In this document: in pieces, positions 44,257 through 59,200 of the stretch
Position numbering within the stretch: the stretch's first letter is position 1
How the letters are laid out: each line of letters begins with the position of its first letter
The notes under the pieces: model-generated
What the model was told of the DNA's origin: nothing
Database searches by the model: none
What the model saw: only the letters and a program-made list of their open reading frames with translations
NCBI GenBank assembly: GCA_039714535.1
Contig: JBDLJC010000006.1
Coordinates: forward strand, 31,375-95,374
From: JAGXFP01 sp039714535
GTDB taxonomy: Bacteria; Desulfobacterota; Desulfobulbia; Desulfobulbales; JAGXFP01
DNA length: 64,000 nt
Reading direction: 5' to 3'
Program-made: the position numbers and the translations under genes

Positions 44257-47200
44257 TTGCATCTGGTTGTTATTGTCGACCAAGGGGGGAGGATGAAACG
44301 TAAATTAATTGGCTGGGGGGAATTTCCCTTTTGGGCCACAACTATATTTCTGGCATTAACGTTTAGTTTAATTCTTTTCAATACTGCTCATTCTGCACCA
44401 TTTTCCGTTTCTACAATAGATAGCACCCTTGATATTTCTGTAATGGAGGTTGAAGGTAATTATGATGCAGAACTTCCCGATGGTACACTTAATAGTTTCC
44501 CACGACAAGAAATCGCAACGAATTTTTTCAAAACGCATCCAGACGATTATGACTTTCTTGTAATTTTTTCAAATTATGATTTTGCCATGCCTGCAGATGA
44601 AGTTGCTGCCTTTTATCTTGGCGTAAAAAATGATGTTCAGGGCATAGGCAAGAATAGTTATGACAATTCTTCCTTTTTCGGCAGTAATGGTAACCTCCAG
44701 GGTACAATTGACATGGGCAATCTGTCTTCCTTGTCAAGCGACCCTCTATCACCAAATTTTTCAGAAACAATGGGTATCTTGAGCCATGAGTTATTACATC
44801 GCTGGGCTGCTCAAGTAAAGTATCAGGACTCGAATGGCGCTATCCGTAGCGACTTGATTGGCAAAGATGGCAATCACTGGAGCTATTTACTCGACACAGA
44901 TGGTTCTCTTGAATATGGGAATCAATGGATGGAAAATGGGGATGGCACTTTTACGTCACTTCCCGGAAGAAAGTATTTTAGCCAGCTAGATTTGTATCTG
45001 ATGGGATTGGCTGATAGGTCGGAAGTTCCCCCCATGCTTTTGATTCAAAACCCTGATATTGATAAAAATCGTGTTCAAGAAGCAGGCGTTATTATTTCTG
45101 GGGCACCTCAATATATAACCATCGATGATATCATTGCTGCTGAAGGTGAAAGAATTCCGGGCTTCAAAAATTCTCAGAAGTCTTTCAATATAGGGGCTAT
45201 TTACATAACCAGACCCGGAACATATGTCCAAGAAGATCTACATAAGATTAGAAGCGTAATTAATAATTGGCAAATTTGGTTCTCCAGCTTAACGAATGGT
45301 CGCAGTACGATAGCGGTTGATGCGCCCCCAAATGTGGCGCTGCCAGCAAATGCCGGACCAGAGACTCCTTCCTATACTGCACGATCAGCGCCTCCTCAGA
45401 TCAATGATGGGGTCACTTGGCTAATAAACAATCAACTCGGTGATGGCAGCTGGCAAGACAGTCCAGCTACTCTTGTTCGTGATACATCAACAGTGCTAGA
45501 GGCCTTGCATGATTTTACTGACGCCAGCCAAGCATATATCTCCGGGATTCAGTTACTTTCTAACACAAAACCTAATAATTCAGATTATCGGGCAAGAAAG
45601 CTTGAGACATTAAGTTCAAGTGGAAATAATGTTTCCGAGCTGCAAATTGATCTTTATAGTTTGCAAAACGAGGATGGCGGTTGGGGGGGGGCAGGAAGTT
45701 ATGTTAGCAACCCAACCGATACCGCTTTGACCCTCAAAGCTCTCACCACCAGTGGTTTTACCAATCAATCCGCCATTGAAAAAGCCCTGGAATATTTGAA
45801 ACAAACTCAAAACAGTGATGATGGCTGGGGAGGTGGCGGTAACAGTAATATCCAGACAACTATTGATGTAATCACCGTATTTGTTCCTTATAGGACAGAG
45901 TACCATCTGGATGATTTCATCCAGAATGCGGTGAGGTGGCTTTACAGCAAACAGAATGAAGATGGTGGCTTTGGAAACAGCCCCAGTACAATATACAACA
46001 CGGCCGAGACTTTGATTGCCCTTAAGCAGCTTGGTATTTCCTCCACCAATACTGATCAGGCCGTATCATATATACTTGGTCGCCAAGATGAGGATGGCAG
46101 TTGGTACTCCAGTGCATATCAGACAGCTCTGGCGGTAAATTCCCTATGGGCGGCAATGCGGGATCCGGATCTTTCTGTCAGTACTGCAGGAATGATCCCA
46201 TCCCCAAGTGAAATCAACTTGTTTCCTGCAGAAGTCAGTCTTTCTGTCTCGGTTCAAAATTCCGGTATGACCGATGTGCAGGATACAACTGTTGTTCTCT
46301 ATGAAGGGGCGGTAACTGATTCAAGCAAAATTGCTGAGAAGTTGGTTTCCATCTCAAGTCAGTCTTCAACTACTGTTGTTTTTAATACAACGATAAAAGA
46401 TGGAAATGCGCATTATTTTTATGCCGTGGTTGATCCTGAAAACTTAATAAAGGAAGCAAGCGAGCAAAACAATTCAGCACTACGTATCCTCTATTCTGAA
46501 CCGACCTATGATTTTGAAATTCTACCGGGAGATATCTCTGTTGTTCCGGTAGAAGGCAATATCTATGAACCACTAACCATTTCTGGTCTAATCAAGAACA
46601 ACGGGACTGTGGATGCCTATAATGTTCCCCTTAATGTGTTGGCTGATAACGGTTCCGGCCCCATAGTTGTTGTCACAAAATCTGTGGATTTGCCATCTGG
46701 TGAGACCACTCCCTACTCTATTCCATGGGTTCCTGAAATTTCAGGCCTTGCCCTTTCGCTTTCTTTGGTGGTGGATCCGCACCGGGCTTTTACCGAAGTT
46801 TCTGAGGTAAACAATAGCGCTACCGTCGCAATCGATATCCACTCTTCCACCAAGCCCGATCTTTATCTTTCCTATGCGGATCTTTCATTTGATCCTGATC
46901 CCGCCCTTGAAGCCGGTAGTACCGTCCTCAAGGCCCAAATTACCAACAAAGGTTTTGCGGCAGTAAATAACGTTCAGGTTGATTTTTATGAGAGGTTATC
47001 GGGGGAAGAGGGAAGCACTTTGCTGGGTTCAGATTGGATACCCGTTATTGCGCCTGGCCAAAGCGTGGTTGCAACCCTGGACTGGGACAATATAGCTGTA
47101 AGTGGGAAGAGATTGATCTCTGTTGATGTGGACCCCTTGAATTTAATTGATGAGATTCGTGAAGATGATAATAGCGCCTTTACTCTTTTAGAGGTTCTGT

Positions 47201-50200
47201 CTCTCCCAGACCTTGCCGTTGCCGATAGTTCAATTGCTTTCAGTACTGATGCTCCGAAAGTTGGAGATCTGCTGACTATTTCAACGATTGTGCAAAACGG
47301 AGGTGAGCAGCCGAGTTTGACTGTGCCGGTGGCTTTTTACGCAGGTAATACTTTACTCGGTATCTCAACCATTCCGCCGATCGAAGGCAACGATCAGGAA
47401 GAAGTACTATTCATTTTTGACACAGCCGGGAAAGTCGGAGTGTTTAAAATCAGGCTCATAGTTGATCCAGAAAATACCCTTCTTGAGCAAGACAAAGAGA
47501 ATAATAGGGCTGGACGGAGTATTGGTATCCAGAATAAGGATCTCTGGCTCTCGGAGAATTTTATATCCCCCAACGGCGATGGAGTAAAAGACAGCACGGA
47601 TTTTGGTTATCGTCTTAATGCGCCGCAGAATGTGCGGATTGTGGTGGTTAATGAAGATAGTGAGTTCGTCAGAGAATTTACTGGGCCCCAGTTCAATGCG
47701 ACAACTGCCGTGGCGATGACCTGGGATGGTTTGGATAACAAGGGAATGGTTGTGGATGACGGACAGTACCGGCTCCAGGTCCTTTCCGAAACGGGAACTG
47801 TCCTTGCCGGCCTCCTCGTGACGGTGGATAATAATCGGTCTCCTCTGCTAAAAGCCATTGGTACCCCATATCTTCACACAACAAAGATCGATGATTTATT
47901 GGGAGGTAGTTACAGCTGGTTTCCAGATGACAGTGGAGTGATTTTTCATCTTGCATACAAGAAGGCGGCGCGGCCTGAATATGATACGGGAATTTACACG
48001 ATGTCACCGACCGGAGGAGACATTACCCGGCTGGTCCCGGATGAATGGAGTACAAACGCAGATCCTGAAATCGGCTATCGTTATTTATCAAACGAAAGTG
48101 ATTGTAAGAGATCATGGCAGTTATTCGCATGCGATCAGGTGAATCCCGGTTTTGCCTTGTCTGCTGATGGGAATACTGTTGCCTTTATTCTGGAGAAGTA
48201 TACCAAATCAACCGGGGGGGTACTGCAGCAGCAATTATGGTCTGTTAATCGATTTGGCGAGGATCTTACTCTTCTGGACTCCTTTGATTATCAGGAAGGA
48301 GCGCCCTATCTCATAACGGATATCTTCCCTTCACCTGACGGAACCCATATAGCCTACAAACTATATGATCAGGATGCCGCACAACATTCTTTTATAATTA
48401 TTCGTAATGATGGGACGGGTAAAACAACCTTTGCTCCCGGCTGGAACAGTGGCTTTGATTACCAACACAGATTGTCCTGGGCGCCGGATGGGCAGAAACT
48501 TGTCTTCTCTAATGCCACTCATGCGGTTGTGGCAGATCTTGCCGGGAATCTGCAGGAAGTCCTGCCAATCCAGAGCCAGATGGTCTTTTTTGATTGGTTT
48601 GGATCAAACAGGATCCTGATCCGGGACCGCATCTCCTGGGACATTGTAGATAGTTGGTCGGTTGACCTCAATGCCCCGGAATTCCCCCCCGTGCTCATTG
48701 CTGCAGGAATATATGCCCCAGAGGGATGGTTTTCGTACGGTGGCTGCTTACGGAGGGGAACGGCTTCTACTGTTTCAAAAACACCTCTGCATGACAACGG
48801 ATATTTTATCGCAGGCTTTGAAGAAGACTGGCCATTTGAGAACTACATCGTCTGCGACATTAATGGTAACTGTCAAGACACGGACTCGACTTGGCTACGG
48901 TTTGGTAAACCGTCGTTAACGCCAGATACCGGGAAATTAGTAAATAGTACCATTGACGGCATAGTAACAACATTCGATAGAGAAACCCTTGAAGCTGAAG
49001 TTTTTGAGTTCGGTTCTTGGGAGAGATATGGTTTTTACGATATACCGTCCCATTATAAGGTCTGGCCCCCGACGGAAAATGATCGCGCCAGTCGGAGTTT
49101 TTTAGATCTAACTCGTTGGAACTGGTTTGATAATGAGACTTTCCTGGCCTATTATTTCGGAGAAGAAGATAGTTTAATAGCCTTTAATATTGAAAATGGC
49201 GAGAGAACCTTTCTTCTAGAAGATACAACGGATTACAGCCGGGTCGATATTTCTCCAGATAAAAGATACCTCACGTTTCCGGCTGGTAATCCGGGAGATA
49301 TTGCAGTGTTAGGGTCCTTGCTGAATTTGACCGCAGAACTGCAATTCAGCAAGACCAGGTCAGGGGTCTATTTTAGCGGGATAGCCTCAGACTTGAACTT
49401 TTCCAACTGGGTCCTGGAATATGCCGACCGGCAGACCCCGGATGACTGGCGAATTATTGCGCCAGCATCAGAAAAGCAGGTTGTCGACGGTTCACTTTCA
49501 GCCTGGATTCCACCATATGAAGGCTCTTTTTTGGTGCGATTGACGGTAACGGACAAAGCCGGCAATACAGCCTGGGATAGAAGGCTGGTCACTTGGGGTA
49601 AGCAATTCAGCGTCACGAATATTTACCAGACTGGTGAACTGTTTTCGCCCAACGATGATGGTACCGCCGAGACGGTCTCGCTCAATTATTTCACCCATGA
49701 TCCAGTCCATCTTGAATTGTTTGTTTATGATGCGGCAGGCAATCTCATCAAGACCTATTACCAGAACCATGCCTTGCCTGGTGAGTACGGTATAGTTTGG
49801 GACGGTTTGGATGAATCTGGAGGGATCGTTCCTGATGGGGACTATTCAATTAAGATTTTTGACTATGAGTTTTTCTTTGAGGTAGACACCACGCTGCCAG
49901 ATTCCTTATTAGAATTTGGTCCTGTTTCATGTGGGGGAAGGTTGCGTGTCGAACTTGCCGGTCTCGCTCTAGATAAACATTTTAAATCCTGGACCATATT
50001 TTATGGAGACGGCGATAGCCCTCAGGAGTGGTATGAATTCAAGTCCGGCCAAACACCGCTTGCCCCAGAAACTCTAGACGGTCGAATTGCTTTAAATGAA
50101 GAAGGCACGAGGTTCAAGGATAGTTTGGAGCAATTTACTTTTCAGTCATCACCCTCGATCGGTTTTCTCGTCAACAAAACATTCCGGCTCGTGGTAGAGG

Positions 50201-53200
50201 ATTCAGCCGGTAATAAAAGTATAGCTGATGTTCAGCTCAATGAAGAAATGTCTGTTATGGCAGGGTGGGATAATAACCGAATATCATTAGAAAAAAATGA
50301 TCTTGAGATGTGTTCGTCTCCTGACATTCTTCCGATCGGTTTCCTTGGTTCTGCTGTTCATGACCTCACAATATATGAAACCATGAAGGAACAAATCAGC
50401 TCTGCGACGGTCCAGTACCGGATGAATATGCAATGGTTTGATGGTGAGGCGCTTATTGACCCTCCCGATGGTGAGATTCACCTCGCCTGGGATAATTCAT
50501 TGCTGAATCATAACGAAATTGCCGCAGTTAGAATTAAATTTTTAGATGTTTCCGGCCTGGAATATTATTCAAACTCCGTTTCGTTTCGCCCCCCGGTATT
50601 TACTGCGGAAATGGGTTGTAAACCCATTACTCTTTCCCCTGCTGTGATAACAATGAATATTTCTCTGCCAGAAGACCTGGCCATATTAAAACTTCAGGCA
50701 CAGGGCGACGACCTTCAAGCCTGGGTGGACTTTGACGAATATGAAGTAATTGTTGGTCCTCCGTTTGAGTTTGCAGCGCCATCGGCTATGATTTTTCCGG
50801 AAGGCTATGGCTATCCCCTCAGATTTGTCGGCATCGGCGAAAGCGGTCGGCAATACATAAGTAATGAGATGGAAACGCCCCCTAGTCAATGCAGTGGCGG
50901 TGCTGGTAGCACTGACAAACCTGGAGGTGGAGGAGAAGAGATATGTCGAAATAGAATGGAAGAATCATTTTTGACTGTCAGATACAGTAGTGAAAAAGCA
51001 GAATGCAATTCTGTTCATCAAGGGCCTGCAACAATTGCTTTGCATTTAGATTGCCCTGATGATCCGAATTTATTGAAGGGTTTGGATAAGGTCAGTTATT
51101 TCCTGGAAGGAAATGGGGAAGCACGAGTCTTGAAGGAGTTTGATCCTGTTATCGACGGATGGGGAGAGGTGGTCCTTGATACCAGTAGCCTCCAGGAAGG
51201 AGATTATAAAGTGAGAGTGGATCTCATTTATGGCACGAATGTTGTCGAAGCCTTCATGGAAAACATCCTGATAGTAGATCGGACACTTCCTGAAGCAAGA
51301 TTAGAACCATTTTGCGCGAGAAATGTGGAAGGTTGGCATGGACGAGAGTTCCGTTTATCGAATATTGCAGGCGTGGTTGATGATCTAAGTGGTTCCTCTG
51401 GCTATACCCTTATTTATGGTCCAGGTAGTAATCCCCAGGAATGGTTCTCCATTCCAAAATGTGAAGCTTCTTGGGATAGTCCCGATTGTCTAAATCATCG
51501 GCCGCTCCGAGAATCCAAATGTAATCCTGAGGAAGGCGATTGTCCAACCACCTCTTCTGGCCAGAAAGACGGTTTGTTGGGAGTTTGGGATGTTACCACT
51601 TTGCAGCCCATGGAGTATTCTTTGCAACTCATGGCGACAGACAAGTTTGGCAATAAAACCTGTGTTGTCACCCAAGCACAAGTGGAGGCGGAGATGTTCC
51701 TATTCGCTTCTATTGACAGATCTGTTTTATCACCTAATGCAGACGGTAGAATAGATAAGGCTATTTTCTCTCCGAATGGTGATGGTATTAAAGATGAGGT
51801 CCCCATTGGATATCAGGTAGTCGAAAAAGGTGTTGTCGATGTGTCGGTCTGGCGCGAGGACACTCTAGTGAGATCCCTTCTATCCGGCCAGATACTTTAT
51901 AGTAGTTCGGCAACGGTCGCCTGGGATGGTCTGGATAACGCCGGGGCAACTGTTGCTGATGGATTATATCAGGTAAAGGTTACGGCCCAGGATTCGTGCG
52001 CTAATGTAAAAGAGGTAGTTTTAGAGGTCACGGTGGACAATACTCCTCCCGTGACTGCAATCTCTGCCCTTTCGGGTACGGGAGAGCCGCTGGATGTCAT
52101 TACGGGTACTGCCTATGATATACATCTTGCAAGCTATCAACTACGTGTAAAGGGTGAGTCTGGCAACGGAGAAGAAACCCTGTTGAACGAGGGAGAGATC
52201 TTTGCTGAAAATGTTACAGTCGGGGTCCGGAATACCTTCGGTCTTGAGGGAAATTGCGCAATTACTTTAAGTGCGACAGACCAGGCAGGAAATTTAAGCA
52301 CGACGAGTATACCTGTGTCCTTTGGTTCCCAAGTCCAATTGATCAGCAAACTGGCGGCGGAACCGTATGTCTTTTCACCCAATGGTGATGGGAAACTTGA
52401 TGATACAATAATCACCTATGAGTTGGTAGATTTCGCTGATATTACATTAGTTATTGAGGATAAACTGGGTAATATTGTCACCAGTGATAATAGCTCAAAT
52501 TCCGCTTCTGGCAGTCATCAGTATCAATGGGATGGACTGGCTGGAGACGGTAGCACGCTACCGGATGGAAATTATACGCTGAAGATTAGCGCAGCAAGTG
52601 TTTCCCAGCCGCAGGTGGTCCAAGTGGAGAAGATTTTACTCACTATTGATACCACCGACCCCGAAATAATTGTGACTACTCCTTTAGATGGTTCTTATTA
52701 CCCGGATGTTGTGACGATTCAGGGATCGCTTAGTGATTACAACCTCAATGCGTTTAATGTTTCTCTTTCTGGTGAGCAGGAAGAAACGGTGGTCGATACG
52801 GCTGTAAACAGCCACGAAATTGTATTTTCTCAATCTGTGGATTTAGTGGACGGTAACTACCAGATGCAGGTTGCTGCAAAGGATTCGGTTGAGAATGAAA
52901 GCAGTAAGGTTGTTTCTTTTACTGTAGACAAAACCCCACCACTAATCACCCTGGAAAGCCCGGTTGAAGATGATTTCTTTGGTGGTGAAAAGGCAGATCT
53001 TTCAATTAAAGGGGTTATTGAAGAAATCAACCTACTGTCATACCGTGTCCAGTATGGTTTTGGGGAAAACCCTGCACAATGGGTTGATCTCGCATCAGGG
53101 GAAAGCAGTCCTCCTGATGATCTGCTGGCAACCTGGTTTGTTGCTGCCGGACAGGGGATTGATGATGGTGACTACACCCTCCGGGTTACTGCTGTTGACA

Positions 53201-56200
53201 AGGCTGGTTGGGAAAGTGAAGCCCTGGTTAGCATACATGTTGACAATACAGCTCCAGATCTTGCTTTCACTGTTCCTGAAGAAGGTGTAGTTGTCACTAA
53301 TGTCTTTGATGTTATTGGCACAGTAAACGATCGTTATCTGCAAGAGTTTACCCTCCAAATGGCAGATTCCACCTGTTCTGCTGCAGAGAAATGGTCTGTG
53401 GTCAGGTCCGGCACCCAAACGATCCAGGATGGTAGAATAGCTGCTGTCAAATCATTGCCGGCGGACGGTTCGTATTGTTTGTGGCTTTCCGCATTTGATT
53501 TTCTGGGCAACACCTCAAGCACATATTTAGACTTTATAATTGATACCACCTCTCCAGTTGCTCCGGTGTTGTCTGGACACCTTGAGGCTGGCACCGGGGT
53601 TGCACTGAACTGGCAGGGTAATATTGAACCAGATCTTGTCGGCTACAATCTGTATAGAAATAACGAAAAGATAAATTTCGATCTGGTCACCGAGACAGAA
53701 TTCATGGATCAGGCGCTACTGGAGGGTGAATATACCTATACTGTTCGGGCTGTTGATTTAGCCGGATGGGAAAGCATTGATTCCAACCAGGTTGTCTTGA
53801 CAGTAGATCTCACGCCGCCGGCCGCGATGATTGCCTCACCAAGAGAAGGCGCCTTGGCGGGCAATTATCTGGACATTATCGGCAGAGCTTATAGTGAGGA
53901 TGATTTCAAGGAATACCGGGTATCTTTTGGTGTTGGTGAAAATCCTGAAACCTGGCAGGTTTTGAGAAAATCGCCGGTACCTGTTTCCTACGGTTTCCTG
54001 GTTCGGTGGGATGTGATTTCTCTGGCTGACGGGCTTTATTCCATAAAGCTGGAGGCCGAGGATCTTAACGGCAACGTCAATGAAAAGGTCGTTTTGGTCT
54101 CAGTTGACAATACTCCGCCTGCGTCCCCAGTGTTGCTTTCGGCAATCCCTGACAATTTATCTGTGGACCTTACCTGGCAGGCTAATAGCGAGTCTGATCT
54201 GGCCGGTTATCTGGTTTACAGAAACGGACATTTGGCAAATGAAGCCGTCACGGTAATCGGGGATCTGTTTCCCTACTTGATTACCGGTCTTGATTTTGTG
54301 GATGCCGAGGTCCCGGATGGATCCCATGATTATTATCTGATCGCCATGGACAATGCTGGGAATATGAGCGATCAATCTAACATTATTGAGGTATCGCTTG
54401 ATAACCACGCCCCGCACCTGAGCATAATTTCTCCGACGCCGGGGCTACAGTTCGACAGGCCTATAATAGTCAAAGCGGAGACAGAAGATACTGATATTAC
54501 AACGGTGCAGTTCCAGTATCAACCAAGTGGCGAGACGGTCTGGTATGATTTTGGCGCAGTTGTGACCCAGAGGCCTTATGTTGTTTCTCTCGATCCCACG
54601 GTACTTGCCTGGGTTTACGGTACCTATCGTTTACGCGCCGTTGCTACAGATCTGGGGGGCCGGTTCGATGAAATGCCAGAATGGATCGAGATAAAGTACA
54701 CCGACATTACTCCACCGGCCGGCCCAACCGGAGTTGCCGCGCAAGTAGCTGGAGGCTTTGTCGCACTTTCCTGGAATCAAAACCAGGAGTCTGATCTTGC
54801 CGGCTACAACGTTTATATAGGGGCGAACAATGTTAAAAGAAACACCGTGTTGTTGACAGAAACGGGGTTCTCCTCTCCAGCTGGGACAACCAGTGGATAT
54901 AACAATGGTGAGTATCAATTTAAAATATCGGCAGTTGATGAATCAGGTAACGAGAGCGATCTGGCGCCGGTGAGCGCAACAATATTCACCCCATTGTTAA
55001 ATCAACCTGATTCTCCTGTGAATAATCCAGAAATAACAGTTGATGGCAATACTGTTGCCGAAGCAACGGTAGAAATATTTAGTAGTTTGGCCTCTGGAGC
55101 CGTGTCACTCGGAACAACCCAGGCTGATTTCGAGGGGGTATTTAGCATTGCACTCACTCTGGCAACCGGGGACAATGATATGTACGCGGTTGCGACTGAT
55201 CCTGCCGGTAATATCAGCAGAACTTCATCTTCAAGAAATGTAGTGTGTGATCTGCCCCCGGCAACACCCGCAGGGCTCAAAGCAATAGTGAATGACTACG
55301 ATGTCGATCTTTCCTGGGATGCCAATCTCGAAACTGATCTACTCGGTTATAATATTTACCGGGACGGTGGAAAAATCAATGTGCCTGTTCCGGCTTCCGG
55401 TACCTATAGCGCTTATCCGTTGAGTAATAACGCCTATAAGGCGTTTGATGGAAACTCTGCTACTTATTGGAGCTCATACTCGTATACGACATTCCCCTCT
55501 GTATGGTGGGAAATAAATTTTGGGGCACAGGAGCTGCTCACAAACATTGAAATCGAATGGGGTGGCAGTGAAAATAGCCGGCTTCTGGCCGGTAAGGACT
55601 ATGAGATTCAGGCCTGGAGCGCTATAGGTTGGAAGAGTATTGCCCAAGTGGCTGCTAACGGCAACAAGATCAATACCTTCACCTTGGAGCCGTCGTTTAA
55701 GACAGACCGGATCAGGATATATATCACGGCTACCACTGATCCCTATTATCCGAAAAGTGTCCGGATTTCCGAAGTCAGGATCTTTAAAGAGCGTTTCATC
55801 AGCCCGGAGATGTATAAAGACCTTGATTTGGCTGATGGCGAATACAGTTATCAGATATCTGCTGTAGATGGTTTTGGCTCGGAGAGTCTTCTGTCGCCAG
55901 AAGAGATAGCCATTGTCGGTGATGTGACGCCACCTGCTGCTCCGGAGAATCTGCTGGCGGATCCAGTGGCAGCTTCCGACATTGAATTGACTTGGACAGC
56001 AAATACGGAGCCTGATCTGGCCGGGTATAATATTTATCGAACCACAGCCACAGATTGGCAGAAGATTAACACCTCTTCTGTGACAGCAAATACCTATACC
56101 GATTTGGGACTGCAGAATGCCATTTACACTTACAGGGTTACTGCTCTGGATAATGCGGCGAATGAGAGTGGTCCTTCGAACGAAAGTACTGCAACTATTG

Positions 56201-59200
56201 AACGACAACTGTCATTGCCGCCGACAAATCTTACGGTCTCAATATCTGCGGAAGGTATGGCCAGCGATTTGTGCTGGGATAGTCCGATTGATCCGGTGGC
56301 TGGTTACGGAATATATCGCAGCGAGACTTCAGGCGGGCCGTATGCTCATGCCAACACCAACCTGGTCCTGAACACCTGCTATCACGATCAGGATTTGACC
56401 AATGGGACAACCTATTTTTATGTAGTCAGGGCAGTAGACCCCTTTGGCAATGAGAGTACCAACTCAAATGAAGACTCTGCGACTCCGGTGGATGGTGTTG
56501 TGCCGGATAAGCCTTTTATTACGTTGCCCACAGTAACGGGTAGACCTTATCAAAGTTCCACTGAAAGAGTCGATGTCTCAGGGTTTGCTGAACCGGGGGC
56601 AAGCGTTGATCTGATTCAGGATCAAGTATGGATTGACACCGTAGTAGCACAGGGTGAGATCTCCCATGAGACCTTTTTCTTGACTGATAATAGGTCTTAT
56701 GAAACGGTCACGACACCAGACGGTAGAGATGTCTATTACGTGTCTAAAGTAACTATATCGAACCAGAATGAATATTACACGTTTCGGCAAAATCTTGAGA
56801 CCGGAGCTGAAACTCGTATTGACCAGATCCCGGAGGGAAGCTGGAATCCTGTTGTGTCTCCTGATGGCAGCAAGATTGCCTATCTATATGTAGATAGCGC
56901 CGGCTGGGTCCGGATAGGGGTATATAATCTGACTACGGGTATTGCATCACCGCTTACCGCTGATATAGACGTTGATGAGTGGGATCCGGCCTGGTCCAGG
57001 GACAGCACGAAAATTGTATTCGACAGCGATCGGGGCAACGGTGTTTATGACATCTGGATTCACGATTTACCATCTGGTGAGACATCCCGAGTTACACAGG
57101 ATTTTGCAGGATTTTCTCCGGAAATATCTCCTGACGGTAAAAAGGTTGCCTTCCTGGCTTCGTCCTGGGCCAACAACACCAGGAAATTGCATATGTACCT
57201 GGTCGACACCAGCGGCGGTACTCCGGTTCTGATTGCTGAGAATGTTGACTGGACTGGCTATTATGCTTCGCTTGAGTGGTCGCCGCTGGCCAACAAACTC
57301 GCTTTTACAGAAGATCGTGACGGTTTTTTCGATATTTATGTTTTTGATGCGGACACCGGGGAAACCAGCCGGTTGACAGATAATGAAGCCAACGAGACGT
57401 ATCTGCAGTGGTCCCCTGATGGGAAAAATCTCGCTTATTACCTCGAACTCGACAGTGGAACCGAGGTTCGGATGGTTTCCTTTGCCGGACAGGCTGAAGA
57501 CAAGTTGCTACATTCTTTTAAAGAGAGCTTTTATAGTGATTTTCAATGGTTGCCGACAGGGATTTTTTACAGAGTTGATTCCGACCTGCACCATATTGTT
57601 CCCGAGGGTTCTTTTAGTTTCACAGATGTGCGGCTGAATGCCGGTGAGAACATATTTACCGCAACGGCGACAGATGGGGCAGGGAATGTCAGCCCACCCG
57701 CCGAGGAGATTCTTGTAAGTATTGATTTGGCTAAACTGACGGATATTGAGGTCCTCGATCACGATATTTATATTATGCCCAATGCGCTACTTGCTGGAGA
57801 AACGGCAACATTAGGTGTCCAGGTTTGGAACAAGACCGCTGTGGCGGCGGAAAATATTGCTGCTGAGATATACGTCTGGGATGCAAACGACAACCTTGAA
57901 CTTATTCACTCAGAAACTATTTCTTATCTTGGCCCATTTTCGGAAGAGTGGCTCAGTGTGAATTGGGACAGCACGGGCATGTCTGGTCTAAATACAATTT
58001 ATGTGCTCCTCGATCCTGACGATGAAATTATTGAGGTCTCAGAGGGGAATAATCTTGCCGCAAAGGATTTTTATGTGGCCTCATCTGAGGGGCTCCAACT
58101 GACAACCCGGATCAACGGTAACGAGTATAGCTCTGATGAGTATGTCTCGATAACAGTCGAGCTGTTTAACAGTGGCCTTGAGCAGTCTTCGACCTTAGAT
58201 GTATTAATTGAAGATCCAACTGGTTATTTGGTTGATGTAGTTAAGTCGGCTGAGATAACTCTTCCGTATGGCGGTTCGCAATCATACTCTTTCACCTGGA
58301 AAGCTGGTTCAGTTTATGCCGGTAATTATCAGGTCAGGACAGTCATTAAAGCTGATGATGGAACCCAGAAAGAAGAGAATTTGCCGTTTACTGTGCTGCC
58401 GGATACCAATCTCCAAATATCTCTGGGCAGTGATCGCCTTCATTACGGGCCGAATGAACTGGTCCACCTTACTTCCCAAATAGATAATCTGGGCAGTAAC
58501 TATATTATCCCGGTCCTTGATATTCGGGTGTCTCTTGCTTCTGCAAATGGCGAGCTTCATGCCGAAGAGCAGCAGTTAACTAACCTTTTCACCAACTCAT
58601 CGGCAAGTTTATCAACCACCTGGTCGACGGCATATAATCTCCCGGGAGATTACACCGCCACAGTTATTGCTTATCGTGATGGACTTGCGATAGCTGAAAA
58701 CAAAACCTCGTTTCAGATCGATTCCGTATTTAACATGACAGGTAACCTTGGGGTTGCGGCCAAAGTAGTGCCCTTTGGCAGCTCGGTTAGTGCCACTTAT
58801 AGTTTGCACAGTAATGGTAATCTTGCCGGAACCGGACTGGCATTAGAAGTCATGCTACTTGACAGCGACAATCTGTCGGTCATTGATAACCGCGATTTGG
58901 TTGTTGATCTGGCTGCTAATGATTCTCTGGTCGGTGCCGTGAGTTTTGCCGCTGCAGATCTCTACTCCGGCAACTTCAAGGTTCTCTTGTTTCACAATAC
59001 CCCGGATGGGCCTCAGTATCTTGATAGCGATACTTTTTCAGTTATGGATACGACTGCTCCGGTAGTTGAGATCATCGCACCAGTTACCGGTGGTGTTTTC
59101 AACCAATCACCGCTTTTAAGTGTTAAAGCTACTGATAACTCAACAGGAGTTGACTCTGTTGAATACAGTATAGGTAACGATAACTGGTTGCCTCTGCCGG

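Noticed and set aside
45409..46170. Terpene cyclase in the giant protein
   Set aside because: The QNEDGGWG repeats match an alpha-toroid, but the catalytic DxDD motif is not present in the expected context, so it is probably a structural domain.
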